DNA from: Sphingomonadales bacterium Ga0077531
GTDB lineage: Bacteria > Pseudomonadota > Alphaproteobacteria > Sphingomonadales > Sphingomonadaceae
Reading direction: 5' to 3'
NCBI GenBank assembly: GCA_001464915.1
Contig: LNED01000028.1
Location: 1 to 64,000, forward strand
Length of the DNA stretch: 64,000 bases
A program made the position numbers and the translations under genes. Positions 32,991 through 43,040 of this stretch are shown here, one piece after another. How positions within the stretch are numbered: position 1 is the first letter of the stretch; each line of letters opens with the position of its first letter. The notes beneath the pieces are model-generated. The model ran no database searches. It was not told the origin of the DNA and saw only the letters and a program-made list of their open reading frames with translations.

Positions 32991-33841
32991 TGCTTGGCGG
33001 GATTGAGGCAGGGGGCACCAAATTCGTGCTTGCCGCCGGGCCTTCGCCGCGCGAAATCACCGCTCGCCACACGATCCCGACCCGCGATCCGGAGACTACC
33101 TTGGCCGAGGCCGCCGCATGGTTTGCAGGGCTAGGCCAGATCACTGCATTGGGCATCGGCAGCTTTGGCCCGGTTGATCTTGACCCAGCCTCCGTCACCT
33201 GGGGCCGGATCACCAATACCCCAAAACCGGGCTGGGCTGACTGCGACATTGCCGGGTTTTTTATGGACAGGCTGGGCGTGCCGGTGGGGTTTGATACCGA
33301 CGTGAACGCCGCCGCCTTGGCCGAATTTGCCGCATCGGGAGGGGCAGTGGGCAGCCTTGCCTACCTCACCATCGGCACCGGGATTGGCGGCGGATTGGTG
33401 CTGGATGGCCAGCCCGTCCACGGCATCGCGCACCCTGAGATGGGGCACATCTACCCGCGCCGCCATGCCGATGACCGCGACTTTCCTGGCACTTGCCCGC
33501 ACCACGGCGATTGCCTGGAAGGACTTGCCAGCGGCCCAGCGATTATCGCGCATTGGGGTGCATCGCTCTCACATTTGCCTGCGGATCACCCGGCCCACGC
33601 AGTCATCGCCGATTACATCGCGCAGGCTTGCCACATGCTATTTGCCAGCGTCGCGGTCGGCGAGATCGTCATCGGCGGCGGAGTGGCAAACACGCCCGGA
33701 CTGGTTGAGCGGGTCGCGTCGAGGGCGCGCGAACTCGACGCCGGCTACCTGCCGGGCGGGACGCGCCACAAGATCATCCGCCCACGGCTGGGCGATAATG
33801 CCGGGATCACCGGTGCGCTGATGCTGGCCGAAAAGGCTTAG
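32990..33841 (+). CDS. ROK-family fructokinase
   Basis: Phosphorylates cytoplasmic fructose to fructose 6-phosphate. Motifs: MLGGIEAGGTKFVLA (phosphate loop), IGTGIGGGLVLDG, HPEMGHIYPRR, and the zinc-binding CPHHGDCLEGLASGPAI of ROK fructokinases, then IVIGGGVANTPGL. The 283-aa length is typical. The ATG overlaps the GH68 stop by 1 nt. Its TAG overlaps the TAA of the convergent eda gene by 4 nt. It completes the sucrose-splitting step by trapping fructose. Confidence 0.92.
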   Translation: MLGGIEAGGTKFVLAAGPSPREITARHTIPTRDPETTLAEAAAWFAGLGQITALGIGSFGPVDLDPASVTWGRITNTPKPGWADCDIAGFFMDRLGVPVGFDTDVNAAALAEFAASGGAVGSLAYLTIGTGIGGGLVLDGQPVHGIAHPEMGHIYPRRHADDRDFPGTCPHHGDCLEGLASGPAIIAHWGASLSHLPADHPAHAVIADYIAQACHMLFASVAVGEIVIGGGVANTPGLVERVASRARELDAGYLPGGTRHKIIRPRLGDNAGITGALMLAEKA

Positions 33842-34449
33842 CGCAAACCGCAGGCGGCGCGGGCCATCGCCTCGATGTTTGCCTTGTCAGGCGCACCCTT
33901 GGGCGAAACCCAGCTGCCGCCCACGCACAGCACCGGATCGAACGCGAGCCATTCCGCCGCATTATCCGGCCCGATCCCGCCAGTGGGGCAGAACCGGCAC
34001 TGCCCGAACGGCGCAGCGAGCGCCTTCAATGCGGGCAATCCCCCTGCCGCCATCGCCGGGAAGAACTTGAACCGTTCCAGCCCCATGTCGAGCCCGCGCA
34101 TGATGTCGCCCGCATTGGCGATGCCGGGCAGGAACGGCACGCCGCTGGCAATCGCCGCCTTGCCCAGTGGCTCTGTCAGGCCGGGGGAGACGATAAATTC
34201 GCTCCCCGCCGCCAGTGCCGCGTCCAGCTCGCGCGCGTTGGTGACTGTTCCCGCGCCGACAATCGCGCCGGGGACAGCCTTCATCGCGGTGATCGCATCC
34301 AGCGCGGCCGGGGTGCGCAAGGTGACTTCGAGCACCCGCAACCCGCCCGCCACCAGCGCTTCGGCCAGCGGGACAGCGTGGGCGACATCGTCGATCACGA
34401 TCACCGGGATCACCGGGGCGGTCCGCATCAATTCGTCAATCGTGGCCAT
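33838..34449 (-). CDS. eda: KDPG aldolase
   Basis: 2-Keto-3-deoxy-6-phosphogluconate aldolase, final enzyme of the Entner-Doudoroff pathway, giving pyruvate and glyceraldehyde 3-phosphate. Class I features: LRVLEVTLRTPAAL (catalytic Glu), VGAGTV, FIVSPGL and the Schiff-base Lys in RFKFFPA, then FCPTGGIGPDNA. The length (203 aa) is normal. It starts 2 nt after edd, so zwf-edd-eda form an operon. Confidence 0.95.
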   Translation of the reverse strand: MATIDELMRTAPVIPVIVIDDVAHAVPLAEALVAGGLRVLEVTLRTPAALDAITAMKAVPGAIVGAGTVTNARELDAALAAGSEFIVSPGLTEPLGKAAIASGVPFLPGIANAGDIMRGLDMGLERFKFFPAMAAGGLPALKALAAPFGQCRFCPTGGIGPDNAAEWLAFDPVLCVGGSWVSPKGAPDKANIEAMARAACGLR

Positions 34450-34451
34450 TT

Positions 34452-36263
34452 TTACATCCCTCCGCTGGCGAGCATTGCGCTGGCGCCCTGTTCCGCTCCG
34501 TCGGCCAGATGGCGGAACATGCCGAACAATTCGCGCCCCGTGCCGAAGTCTGGTCGCGGATCAGGCGCGGGGTCGCGCGTTGTGAGATCGGCAGTGGTGT
34601 TGAGATCACCCGTAACCGCGCAAAGCCTGATCACATCGCCATCCCGCAACCGCGCCAACGGCCCTCCGCCGAGGGCTTCGGGGGTGCAATGGATCGCTGC
34701 GGGCACCTTGCCGCTCGCGCCCGACATGCGGCCATCGGTGACCAGCGCAACGCGGAACCCGCGATCCTGCAACACGCCGAGCGGCGGGGTCAGCTTGTGG
34801 AGTTCGGGCATCCCATTGGCGCGTGGCCCCTGGAAGCGCACGACGACGACAACGTCGCGGTCAAGCTCACCCGCCTTGAACGCGGCGGCGACGCTGGCCT
34901 GATCCTCAAACACCCGGCACGGCGCTTCGATCGTCCAGCGTTCGTGATCGACCGCCGAGGTCTTGAAGCACGCGCGGCCCAGATTGCCGGTCAGCAGGCG
35001 CATGCCGCCATCGGGCTTGAACGGATCGCTGACCGGGCGGAGCATTTCGGGATCGCCCGCAGCGCCAACCTCGCGCCACACCAGCGTGTCGCCTTCCAGC
35101 CCCGGTTCGCGCGCGTAATCGCTGAAATCCCCGCCCCCCACGGTGAGGATGTCCGGATGGGCCAACCCGGCTTCGAGCAGCTCGCCGATCACATAGCCCA
35201 TGCCGCCCGCGCTGTGGAACTGGTTCACATCGCCCGAGCCATTGGGATAGACCTGCGCGATGAGCGGGACGGCGTGCGAGAGCTCCGAGAGGTCGTCCCA
35301 GTCGAAGATCACGCCCGCCGCTCGTGCCATCGCGGGCAGGTGGATCGCGTGGTTGGTCGATCCGCCGGTCGCCAGCAGGCCAACCGCGGCGTTGATAATC
35401 GCCTTTTCATCCACGCACAGGCCGAGCGGGCGGTAGTCATCGCTCTTGCGTCCGATGGCAGCGACGCGGTGCACCGCCTCGCGGTCAAGCGCCTGACGCA
35501 GCTGCGTGCCGGGCTGGATGAAGGCGCTGCCCGGAATGTGCAACCCCATCATCTCCATCATCATCTGGTTCGAATTGGCGGTGCCGAAGAAGGTGCAGGT
35601 ACCGGGCGAATGGTAACTCGCCATCTCGCTCGCCAGCAATTCGGCGCGGGTCGCCTTCCCCTCGGCATAAAGCTGGCGGATGCGCTGCTTTTCCTTGTTG
35701 GGAATGCCGGTGGGCATCGGGCCTGATGGCACAAAGATGGTCGGAAGGTGGCCAAACCGCAGGGCGCCCATCAGCAGCCCCGGGACGATCTTGTCGCAAA
35801 TGCCGAGCATCAGCGCGCCATCATACATCGCATGGCTGAGCGCCACCGCCGTCGACAACGCGATCACATCGCGGCTGAACAGCGACAGCTCCATCCCTGT
35901 CTCGCCCTGCGTTACCCCGTCGCACATTGCGGGCGTGCCGCCAGCGACCTGCGCAGTGGCGCCGATTTCGCGGGCGTAGATTTTCAGGCGATCAGGGTAG
36001 CGGCCATAGGGCTGGTGGGCCGAAAGCATGTCGTTGTAACTGGTGACAATCCCGATATTCGCGCCCCGGCCAGTGACCAATGCGGCTTGATCCTCCACCG
36101 CGCCCGCATAGGCATGAGCGAGATTCGAGCACGATACCGCGCTGCGCTCGCCCATATTGTCGCCTTCGCGGGTGATGAGATCGAGATAGGCGGCGCGGCT
36201 GGCGCGTGAGTTTTCGACGACGCGTTGCGTCACCCGGTGCAGTGTGTCGTTCAGGCTATTCAT
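34452..36263 (-). CDS. edd: 6-phosphogluconate dehydratase
   Basis: Iron-sulfur dehydratase converting 6-phosphogluconate to KDPG. Conserved segments include [51 protein letters not shown] and [20 protein letters not shown], holding the cysteines of the iron-sulfur cluster, and [18 protein letters not shown]. It is 603 aa, as usual. The ATG overlaps the zwf stop by 8 nt. No gluconolactonase gene is present between zwf and edd, so that step is encoded elsewhere or left to spontaneous hydrolysis. Confidence 0.96.
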   Translation of the reverse strand: MNSLNDTLHRVTQRVVENSRASRAAYLDLITREGDNMGERSAVSCSNLAHAYAGAVEDQAALVTGRGANIGIVTSYNDMLSAHQPYGRYPDRLKIYAREIGATAQVAGGTPAMCDGVTQGETGMELSLFSRDVIALSTAVALSHAMYDGALMLGICDKIVPGLLMGALRFGHLPTIFVPSGPMPTGIPNKEKQRIRQLYAEGKATRAELLASEMASYHSPGTCTFFGTANSNQMMMEMMGLHIPGSAFIQPGTQLRQALDREAVHRVAAIGRKSDDYRPLGLCVDEKAIINAAVGLLATGGSTNHAIHLPAMARAAGVIFDWDDLSELSHAVPLIAQVYPNGSGDVNQFHSAGGMGYVIGELLEAGLAHPDILTVGGGDFSDYAREPGLEGDTLVWREVGAAGDPEMLRPVSDPFKPDGGMRLLTGNLGRACFKTSAVDHERWTIEAPCRVFEDQASVAAAFKAGELDRDVVVVVRFQGPRANGMPELHKLTPPLGVLQDRGFRVALVTDGRMSGASGKVPAAIHCTPEALGGGPLARLRDGDVIRLCAVTGDLNTTADLTTRDPAPDPRPDFGTGRELFGMFRHLADGAEQGASAMLASGGM

Positions 36264-37695
36264 GCCACGTCACTCCGTCTCGTTCGGCCAGCGCAATCGC
36301 CGTGCTCGGCCCCCAGCTGCCCGCGGTGTAGGTCTTGGGGGTTAGCCCCTCCGTCTCCCACCCGGCGCGGATCGCATCGATCCAGTCCCACTGCGCTTCG
36401 ACCTCGTCTCGGCGCACGAACAGGGTCTGATCGCCCTCGACCAGATCGAGCAGTAGGCGTTCATAGGCGATCCGCCGCACAGCGCCGCTGAAGGCATCCT
36501 GCATCGCGATATTGAGCGGCACTTGCCGCAACCGGATGCCTTCACGGTCAAGCCCCGGCACCTTGGCCATCAGCGACAGGGTGATGTTTTCTTCGGGCTG
36601 GATGCCGATGACGAGCCGGTTGGGCTGCATCGTCGCGCCTTTTCCCGCAAAAATTGAGTGCGGCACGCAGCGGAACTGGATGATGATTTCGGTCACGCGC
36701 TTGGGCAGGCGCTTGCCAGTGCGCAGGTAAAACGGCACGCCCTTCCAGCGCCAATTATCGACATGGGCCTTGATCGCGACGAAGGTTTCGGTGTCGCTGT
36801 CTTTGCCCAGCTCCTCATCATAGCCCGGCACCGCTGCGCCATTGATTGCGCCCGCGCGGTATTGACCAGTAACGGTCTCCCCAGCGGCGACCGGACGAAG
36901 TGCGCGCAGCACTTTCACCTTCTCATCGCGCACGGCAGTCGCATCGAAATGCGCAGGCGGCTCCATCGCCACCAGCGCGAGCAGTTGCAGCATATGGTTC
37001 TGCACCATGTCGCGGATCGCGCCGGCATCGTCGTAGAACGCGACGCGCCCTTCGAGGCCCACGGTTTCCGCCACGGTGATCTGCACATGATCGATGTGCG
37101 CTGCGTTCCACAGCGGTTCGAACATCAGGTTGGCGAACCGCAGCGCCAGCAGGTTCTGCACCGTCTCCTTGCCGAGATAGTGGTCGATCCGGAAAATGCG
37201 GCTTTCTGGAAAGGCACCCGCGACCGCGTCATTAATCTCGCAGCTGGAGGCGAGATCGGTGCCGAGCGGCTTTTCAAGGCACATCCGCACATTCTCACCC
37301 GTCAGCCCAGCGGATTGCAGCCCCTTGATCGTGGGTTCAAACAGGCTCGGCGCGGTCGAGAGGAAGATGGCGAGGCCGCGCGAAGGCTCTCCGACCTTGG
37401 CGGCGAGATCGGCGTAACCTTCGAGCGTGGTCGCATCCAGCGTCTGGTAGGCGAGCCGGTTGAGGAATTCCGCCATCCGTCCGCGCCGTTCTGCGGGGAG
37501 ATATTTCTCCAGCGCCGCACGGGCGAAATTGCGGTATTCGCTGTCGGACATGCTGCTGCGGGCAGTGCCGATGATCTTGAGGTCAGGCGCGAGCAAGCCG
37601 TCCGCATCAAGCGCGAACAGGCTCGGCAACAGCATCCGCTGGGCAAGGTCGCCGGTGGCTCCGAACAGCAGCAGGCGGTCAGCGGTGAAGCTCAT
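36256..37695 (-). CDS. zwf: Glucose-6-phosphate 1-dehydrogenase
   Basis: First enzyme of the Entner-Doudoroff and oxidative pentose phosphate routes. The NAD(P)-binding loop is [19 protein letters not shown]; the family signature [15 protein letters not shown] contains the catalytic His region; [14 protein letters not shown] and [16 protein letters not shown] follow. It is 479 aa. The upstream region carries the 15-mer shared with glk (37759-37773). First gene of zwf-edd-eda. Confidence 0.96.
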   Translation of the reverse strand: MSFTADRLLLFGATGDLAQRMLLPSLFALDADGLLAPDLKIIGTARSSMSDSEYRNFARAALEKYLPAERRGRMAEFLNRLAYQTLDATTLEGYADLAAKVGEPSRGLAIFLSTAPSLFEPTIKGLQSAGLTGENVRMCLEKPLGTDLASSCEINDAVAGAFPESRIFRIDHYLGKETVQNLLALRFANLMFEPLWNAAHIDHVQITVAETVGLEGRVAFYDDAGAIRDMVQNHMLQLLALVAMEPPAHFDATAVRDEKVKVLRALRPVAAGETVTGQYRAGAINGAAVPGYDEELGKDSDTETFVAIKAHVDNWRWKGVPFYLRTGKRLPKRVTEIIIQFRCVPHSIFAGKGATMQPNRLVIGIQPEENITLSLMAKVPGLDREGIRLRQVPLNIAMQDAFSGAVRRIAYERLLLDLVEGDQTLFVRRDEVEAQWDWIDAIRAGWETEGLTPKTYTAGSWGPSTAIALAERDGVTWHE

Positions 37696-37758
37696 GCAGG
37701 TGGCCCCTTCTTGGCGTGCGCTCTACCTACGCGCGCACGCCCCAGCCTGCCACCCCGG

Positions 37759-37773
37759 CGCATACTTATTCAA
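37759..37773 (-). promoter_or_regulatory. Conserved 15-mer upstream of zwf
   Basis: On the coding strand of zwf it reads TTGAATAAGTATGCG and ends 63 nt before the start codon. The same 15 bases lie 62 nt before glk (44107-44121). It is AT-rich in GC-rich surroundings and could be a promoter element or an activator/repressor site. Confidence 0.6.
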
Positions 37774-37798
37774 GCGCGAAGCTGTCAGGCCGAGCGGG

Positions 37799-39088
37799 TC
37801 ACGCGGGTTTTCTGGCGAAGATCCCGAACCCGGCGATGATGGCATAGCAAGCCGCGGGCAGCACCAGCGCAAAGGCGAGGCTGGTGGCGTCCGCGAGCGC
37901 CGCATACATCGGCGGAATTATCGCCCCGCCGCAGATTGCGACGTTGATGATGCCCGATCCATCGGCGGCGCGCGGGCCGAGCTTCTCACAGGCCAGACTG
38001 AAGATCGTCGGGAACATGATCGCATTCATCAGACCCACCGCCAGCAGCGAATAGCCCGCGACAGCGCCGGTTGAATTTGCCGAGATGGCAATCAACGTAA
38101 TCGCCCCAGCAGCAACCGCTGCCAGCGTCAGGCCGGGGCTGACCATGCGTAGCACGGCCGAACCAATGAACCGCCCGATCAACGCGCCGCCCCAATATAG
38201 CGAAATCAGCTTGCCCGCGCTCTGTTCGGGCAGGTTCAGCACCTCGGCCTGCATCAGGTAGTTGACGATAAAGCTGCCAATCGCGACTTCCGCGCCGACA
38301 TAGAGAAAAATGCACGCAGCCCCGTAACCGAACCGGGGGCGTTTCAGTAGCGCGAGGCCTTCGGCAAGGCTGGTCTGTTCGTGCTTTTCGCCTTTTAACC
38401 GGTTGCGGAACAGCCAGACGACGCCTGCGACCACTGCCAATGCTGCTGCGAGGCCGAGATAGCCGTTTACAATCGCCTGACTCTCGGCAGTGCGATAGGC
38501 GGTAAGTTCAGCGCCCGACAATTCGGCGGCGGTCACCCCGGCAAGCCCGCCAAGGATTAGGATCGCGCCAAAATAGGGAAAAATCGTGGTGCCGAGCGAA
38601 TTGAACGCTTGCGCGAAGGTGAGGCGGCTATGCGTGGTGCTGACGGGCCCCAGCACGCTGATCAGCGGATTGGCGACAATCTGTACCAGCACCACGCCAG
38701 TGGCGAGGATGAAATAGGCCAGCAGGAACATCGGGAAGGCCGCGGTTTGGCTTGCTGGGATGAACAGCAGGCAGCCAGCCATCATCGCCAGCAATCCCGC
38801 CACCGCGCCGCGCATATAACCGAGCTTCTTGACCAACCGCGCGCCGGGAATGCCGACCACGGCATAGGCGATGAAGAACCAGAACTGCACCAAGCTCGCC
38901 TCGAAAAAACTGAGCGTGAACAGCTCTTTGAGCTTGGGGATGATCACATCGTTGAGGCTGGTGATTCCCCCGAAGATGAAGAATAGCGCGAAGACGAAAT
39001 AGTTGAGCCCCGGTGCATCGACTTGCGGCGCGTCGCTCGCGCCGCTGCCCATGCCCTCTGCCGCGCCCACACCCGGTGCCATTGCCAT
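37799..39088 (-). CDS. FucP/GluP-type MFS sugar transporter
   Basis: Proton-coupled hexose transporter, probably for glucose or galactose. Twelve helices; family traits include FALFFIFGGITSLNDVIIPK, FFIAYAVVGIPGARLVKKLG, GVVLVQIVANPLISVLGP and SRLTFAQAFNSLGTTIFPYFG. The N-terminus before the first helix is Gly/Ala-rich, so the true start may be one of the later in-frame codons; I keep the ATG at 39088. It diverges from a LacI-family gene, with an operator between them, and lies next to the Entner-Doudoroff operon. Confidence 0.88.
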   Translation of the reverse strand: MAMAPGVGAAEGMGSGASDAPQVDAPGLNYFVFALFFIFGGITSLNDVIIPKLKELFTLSFFEASLVQFWFFIAYAVVGIPGARLVKKLGYMRGAVAGLLAMMAGCLLFIPASQTAAFPMFLLAYFILATGVVLVQIVANPLISVLGPVSTTHSRLTFAQAFNSLGTTIFPYFGAILILGGLAGVTAAELSGAELTAYRTAESQAIVNGYLGLAAALAVVAGVVWLFRNRLKGEKHEQTSLAEGLALLKRPRFGYGAACIFLYVGAEVAIGSFIVNYLMQAEVLNLPEQSAGKLISLYWGGALIGRFIGSAVLRMVSPGLTLAAVAAGAITLIAISANSTGAVAGYSLLAVGLMNAIMFPTIFSLACEKLGPRAADGSGIINVAICGGAIIPPMYAALADATSLAFALVLPAACYAIIAGFGIFARKPA

Positions 39089-39116
39089 TTCGCTCTCTCC
39101 CCGTTGCGCTTATATC

Positions 39117-39130
39117 TGCGAACGTTCACA
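39117..39130. promoter_or_regulatory. LacI-family operator between fucP-like and lacI-like genes
   Basis: TGCGAACGTTCACA contains the perfect palindrome GAACGTTC with partly matching flanks. The central CG and the position between the divergent carrier gene and the regulator gene at 39240 fit a LacI-family operator. Confidence 0.65.
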
Positions 39131-39239
39131 ATCCGCGCGCTCCGCCTGATTTGCAAGACCCCCGCGCACAAATCCAGTGCGAATAGCAATGCAGGCGCGG
39201 CTTGCGCGGGGGTGGCAACCCGCCCTAGAAGCCTCAGCC

Positions 39240-40268
39240 ATGAGCGGGGGATCACGCAGAAGGCCGACATCATTCGATGTGGCGGAACGGGCCGGTGTCA
39301 GCCAGCCGACCGTCAGCCGTGCGCTGTCCGGCTCCCCCGCGATTGCCGAGGCGACCCGGCGCAAGGTGATCGAGGCGGCCGAGGCGCTCGGATACTTCGT
39401 CGATGAACGTGCCGCGCGGCTGCGGCGGGGTTCGACCGGAACGCTCGCGGTTGTGGTGATCTGCCGCGAGGGCGACAGCGCCGCCAGCATCAATCCGTTC
39501 GCCTATGCTTTGCTCGGCTCCGTCTGCGTGGCGGCGTCGGAACGCGGGTTTGAAACGCTGGTCAGCTTTCAGGCCAGCCCCGAAGCCTTCTTCGGCCACT
39601 ATCAGGAACAGGGCCGCGCCGATGGCTTGGTCGTGATCGGCACCACCACCAACGCGCCCGCTTGGGAGCATTTCCGCGCGCTTGATAGCGAGGGGCGCAG
39701 AGTCGCCTATTGGGGATCGCCGCATGACGAGCTTGACTGGGTGCGGTCAGACAATCACGCGGCGGGCAGGCTCGCGGTCGAGCACCTGCTGGCCGCCGGC
39801 TATCGCCGCCCGTGCTTCCTCGGCGCGCTGAATACCCCGCAGGTGCAGTTTACCGAACGGTATGAAGGCTATGCTGAAGCGATGCGCGCTGCCGGACTGG
39901 AGCCGTGCCTTGCCCCCACCGTCAACGCCGCCACCCGCGAAGAAGAAGGCCGCCGCGCTGCGCGCCGCTTGATCGAGCGGGGGGAGGACATCGATGCGGT
40001 GTTCGCCGCTTGCGATGCGATGGCGCTGGGCGCGCTCGAAGCCTTTGCCGCCGCAGACGTCACCGTGCCGCGCGATATGGGGGTGATAGGCTTCGATGAT
40101 CTGGTCGCAGGCCGGTTCAGCCGCCCGCCGCTGACCACGATAGCCCCCGATCCAGCTGAGGCTGGCGCGGCGCTGGTTGAGGCGGTGCTGGATGATAGCG
40201 ATGCCATGGCGAGGCGGCGCGTGCCAGTGTCGCTGATCGTACGGGATAGCACTTTGCGGGCTGGTTAA
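39240..40268 (+). CDS. LacI-family transcriptional regulator
   Basis: Regulator of 342 aa. The helix-turn-helix is FDVAERAGVSQPTVSRALSG, followed by the hinge helix (AARLRRG) and a sugar-binding effector domain (RVAYWGSPHDELDWVRSDNH, HLLAAGYRRPCFLG, DAVFAACDAMALGALEAFAA, IGFDDLVAGRFSRPPLTTI). The ATG at 39240 is chosen over an upstream ATG because it starts just ahead of the DNA-binding domain. It probably controls the divergent hexose carrier and perhaps glk. Confidence 0.9.
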   Translation: MSGGSRRRPTSFDVAERAGVSQPTVSRALSGSPAIAEATRRKVIEAAEALGYFVDERAARLRRGSTGTLAVVVICREGDSAASINPFAYALLGSVCVAASERGFETLVSFQASPEAFFGHYQEQGRADGLVVIGTTTNAPAWEHFRALDSEGRRVAYWGSPHDELDWVRSDNHAAGRLAVEHLLAAGYRRPCFLGALNTPQVQFTERYEGYAEAMRAAGLEPCLAPTVNAATREEEGRRAARRLIERGEDIDAVFAACDAMALGALEAFAAADVTVPRDMGVIGFDDLVAGRFSRPPLTTIAPDPAEAGAALVEAVLDDSDAMARRRVPVSLIVRDSTLRAG

Positions 40269-40277
40269 CCCCGCACG

Positions 40278-43040
40278 TCACCCATGCGCGCCGAACTCAT
40301 TGGCAATTGCGGTACTGATCCTGAGCGAGAGCGCATGGGCGCGGGCGATGGGCGTGAGGCAGTCGCGCTCAATCGCGCCGTAACCTTCCTCGCCGCCGTC
40401 AGGATAGTCGGACGCCTCATCCAGCGGGAAATCGCGCGGGCCGGGGATGCGCACCGGGAAGGCGCGGCGCAGCAGTGCCAGCGCCTCGTCCACTCGCAAG
40501 GTCAGCACCATTTCGATCACGTCGCCCCGGCTGATATCGTTGGCGCGGCTGAACGCGGGGACGGATACGATCTTGAGGAACATGTGCTGGAGCAACGCCA
40601 GCCGCAACGCCTGCAATACGCCAATCCGGCGGCGGACATGCTCGCGTGTGGGGTCTGGCACATCATCGGGGATCAGGTCGGTCAATCGGTGCAGCTTCAG
40701 CGCATCGATCCGCAGGCGTGAGGCCAGACGGCGGAACACGCCGGTGCGGTCATCCCCGACCAGATATTCGGCCAGCGCCGCGCACGCCCCAGCCAGATGG
40801 TCTTCGGTTCCGCGATAGGTGCGGCTCGCCCAATAGGCCGAATTGAACAGCTCGCCGAAAGCCGCCACGGTTTTGATGCTGGCGAGGCCGTTGGCAGCCT
40901 TCAACAGCCGCAAAATCTGCCGTCCGCGTGCGCTATCGGTCAGCAGCGCAGCGATTTCTTCGCGATTGGCGTCTGCCGCGCTGCCGATCCCGGCGATGAC
41001 GTTGACTGGGTAGCCGAGCTGCTGAAGGATCGCATTGTGCGGGATCGCGCGGATCTGGCGCAGGCTCATCTCGCGGTCGGCATTGATGTCGGATTGGCGG
41101 CGCGAAACGCGGCTGCCGGTGGGGTTCAAGAGGCCCAGCCCGAAGGCTGTCACCGCGCGGGCATAGGTGCGGCTGGCGAGGTGATCGCCCTGATGCTCCT
41201 TGATCGCGCGGTAGAAATCCAGGCTGATGTCGGTGCGGTGGTAAAACGGATCGGCGGGCGCGGCGAGATCGGTTTCGGCCGGGCGCAACTCTGCGATGCG
41301 CGAGAGCGTGGCGAGCGCCAGTTCGGGCGTCGCAAAGAACAGATAGCCATCGCCGCCCTGAAAGCTGACCTCAGGCTCCAGCCGGATGCCCGCCCGCGCA
41401 AACCGCCGCCTCGCCCACGGGGAGAGCGGCCATTCCAGGCGGTCGCTGAAGCTCGCCGGATGCGCGCCGCGCCCCATGCTTTCGCCGTGGGTGTTGAAGA
41501 CGAGCGCGGCGACATCGCCCAGCCCGTTGGCTGCCATCGCTTCGGCCAAGCGGCCTTGCAGGCGTTCAATCGCTAGACTGGCGGGAATCTGTCCGACGAA
41601 ACGCCCGGCGTCTGAGAAACCCGTCTGCACCGCGACCCTGCCGCGCACCCGCGCATAGGCACGGTAGGCAGGCTCGGCCAGCAGCGCGTCGAGGAACCGA
41701 CCGCCGTGCTCCAATGCCGCTTCGGTCTCGAACAGCGGCGAGACATCGACCTTGCCCTCCACTCCGAACAACTTGGCGAAATAGAGCGCGGCGAGGACGG
41801 TGGCAGGCTGTTCGCATTCTGCCACCAGCATCCGGATCGGCGCATCGGAATCGATATGTTTGAGGATCTGCGCCATCGCGATGAACTGCCGGATCGCGGT
41901 TGAGCTTTCGGTGGCGAGCGCGGCAAAATTGGTGCGCAGCGGCCTTGCCTCGTCCACCATTGCGCGCAGCGTGGCGAGTGCGCTTTTGCTGGCGAGTTCG
42001 ATCGTAGTGCCATCAGCCAAGCGGCGGCGGATCGCGTTGTGGAGCTGTTTGGCGTTCACCCGGAAATGGATCCAGCCCATCCCCAGCCCATCGGCGCGCA
42101 TCGCGGCGGCCAGCGTAAGCAGGCGGATGGCCCGGTCGGGCGCGGCGGTTTCTGCCTCGGTTTCCAGCGCGGTGATCAGCGGGGTAAGCGTCAGCAGGTT
42201 GTCGGGGCTGTGGGTGGTCAGCCGGTTGGCGGCCCGTGCCAGTGCCTCGGCGCTCGACAAATCGCCCGCGAAATCCTCGGCGCGCGCTTTGGCAAAGGCA
42301 CAAGCGGGTTGCAGGGTGCGGAGCAGCGGATGGGCGGGGTCGATCACTTCGAGGCTGGCGGTATAGCGCGCCAACCGCTCGGCTTTTTCGGTCAAGCGGA
42401 ACCCGATCGAGGTGTGCCAGCCGATATCGGTGCGCCCGTCCATGTCATACCCGACCCAGCTCGCAAAACGGAACGGCAGCGGGCGCAGCTTGCGCCAATC
42501 ATCGGGCCAGCGGGCCTGCGCTTCGGCGAGCAAGCGCGCCACAATCACATCGCGCGCATCCTGCGCCTGCGCCATCGCGTCCATCGCCGCGCGATGTTCG
42601 TGGTCAAGCGTGACGGCGGAGCGTTCGGCACTGGCAGCGCAAGCGGCATCGTCCACGTCTGCGTTAGACGACGCTGCGGAGGCCACCGCTTTGGCCTGTG
42701 CTGGTGTGAGCAGGAATGTCGGATGGGCGGTGAACACAGCGTGCAATTGCGGGCGTTCCCAGCGCGCGCGGAAGGTGTCGAAATCCTCCTCGTCACCCAC
42801 CATCGGCGCTGAGACGGCAGGCGGAGCTAGCAGGGTGCGCAGCTTGTTCGCCCGCGCCTTCAGCCCATCGCATTCTAGTTCCGTCACCAGCCCGGTCAGA
42901 TCGTCCAAGCTGAGATCGCCCCCTTCCAGCGCGCGGGACAGGTCGAGCGACAGCTGGAACACCGGGTTGAACAGCGGGGTTTCGCGGGTGCGCTGATGGA
43001 GCTCGCCCAGCCGGGCTTCGCAATCGGCGACGGTCTTCAT
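40278..43040 (-). CDS. Divergent phosphoenolpyruvate carboxylase-like protein
   Basis: A 920-aa protein with the overall layout of PEP carboxylase. The first active-site segment is AVFTAHPTFLLT. The canonical loop FHGRGGxxGRGG is replaced by NTHGESMGRGAHP, which keeps a His and one Arg but loses the Arg next to the His and is about two residues shorter. The segment usually reading GYSDS(G/N)KD is GFSDAGRF, and the C-terminal substrate and allosteric motifs are not evident. Activity as PEP carboxylase is therefore uncertain. The ATG overlaps the glk stop (ATGA), so it is made with glucokinase. Confidence 0.75.
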   Translation of the reverse strand: MKTVADCEARLGELHQRTRETPLFNPVFQLSLDLSRALEGGDLSLDDLTGLVTELECDGLKARANKLRTLLAPPAVSAPMVGDEEDFDTFRARWERPQLHAVFTAHPTFLLTPAQAKAVASAASSNADVDDAACAASAERSAVTLDHEHRAAMDAMAQAQDARDVIVARLLAEAQARWPDDWRKLRPLPFRFASWVGYDMDGRTDIGWHTSIGFRLTEKAERLARYTASLEVIDPAHPLLRTLQPACAFAKARAEDFAGDLSSAEALARAANRLTTHSPDNLLTLTPLITALETEAETAAPDRAIRLLTLAAAMRADGLGMGWIHFRVNAKQLHNAIRRRLADGTTIELASKSALATLRAMVDEARPLRTNFAALATESSTAIRQFIAMAQILKHIDSDAPIRMLVAECEQPATVLAALYFAKLFGVEGKVDVSPLFETEAALEHGGRFLDALLAEPAYRAYARVRGRVAVQTGFSDAGRFVGQIPASLAIERLQGRLAEAMAANGLGDVAALVFNTHGESMGRGAHPASFSDRLEWPLSPWARRRFARAGIRLEPEVSFQGGDGYLFFATPELALATLSRIAELRPAETDLAAPADPFYHRTDISLDFYRAIKEHQGDHLASRTYARAVTAFGLGLLNPTGSRVSRRQSDINADREMSLRQIRAIPHNAILQQLGYPVNVIAGIGSAADANREEIAALLTDSARGRQILRLLKAANGLASIKTVAAFGELFNSAYWASRTYRGTEDHLAGACAALAEYLVGDDRTGVFRRLASRLRIDALKLHRLTDLIPDDVPDPTREHVRRRIGVLQALRLALLQHMFLKIVSVPAFSRANDISRGDVIEMVLTLRVDEALALLRRAFPVRIPGPRDFPLDEASDYPDGGEEGYGAIERDCLTPIARAHALSLRISTAIANEFGAHG

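Noticed and set aside
34509-35726. Plus-strand open frame opposite edd
   Set aside because: Edd has all family motifs over its full length on the minus strand; this is its shadow.
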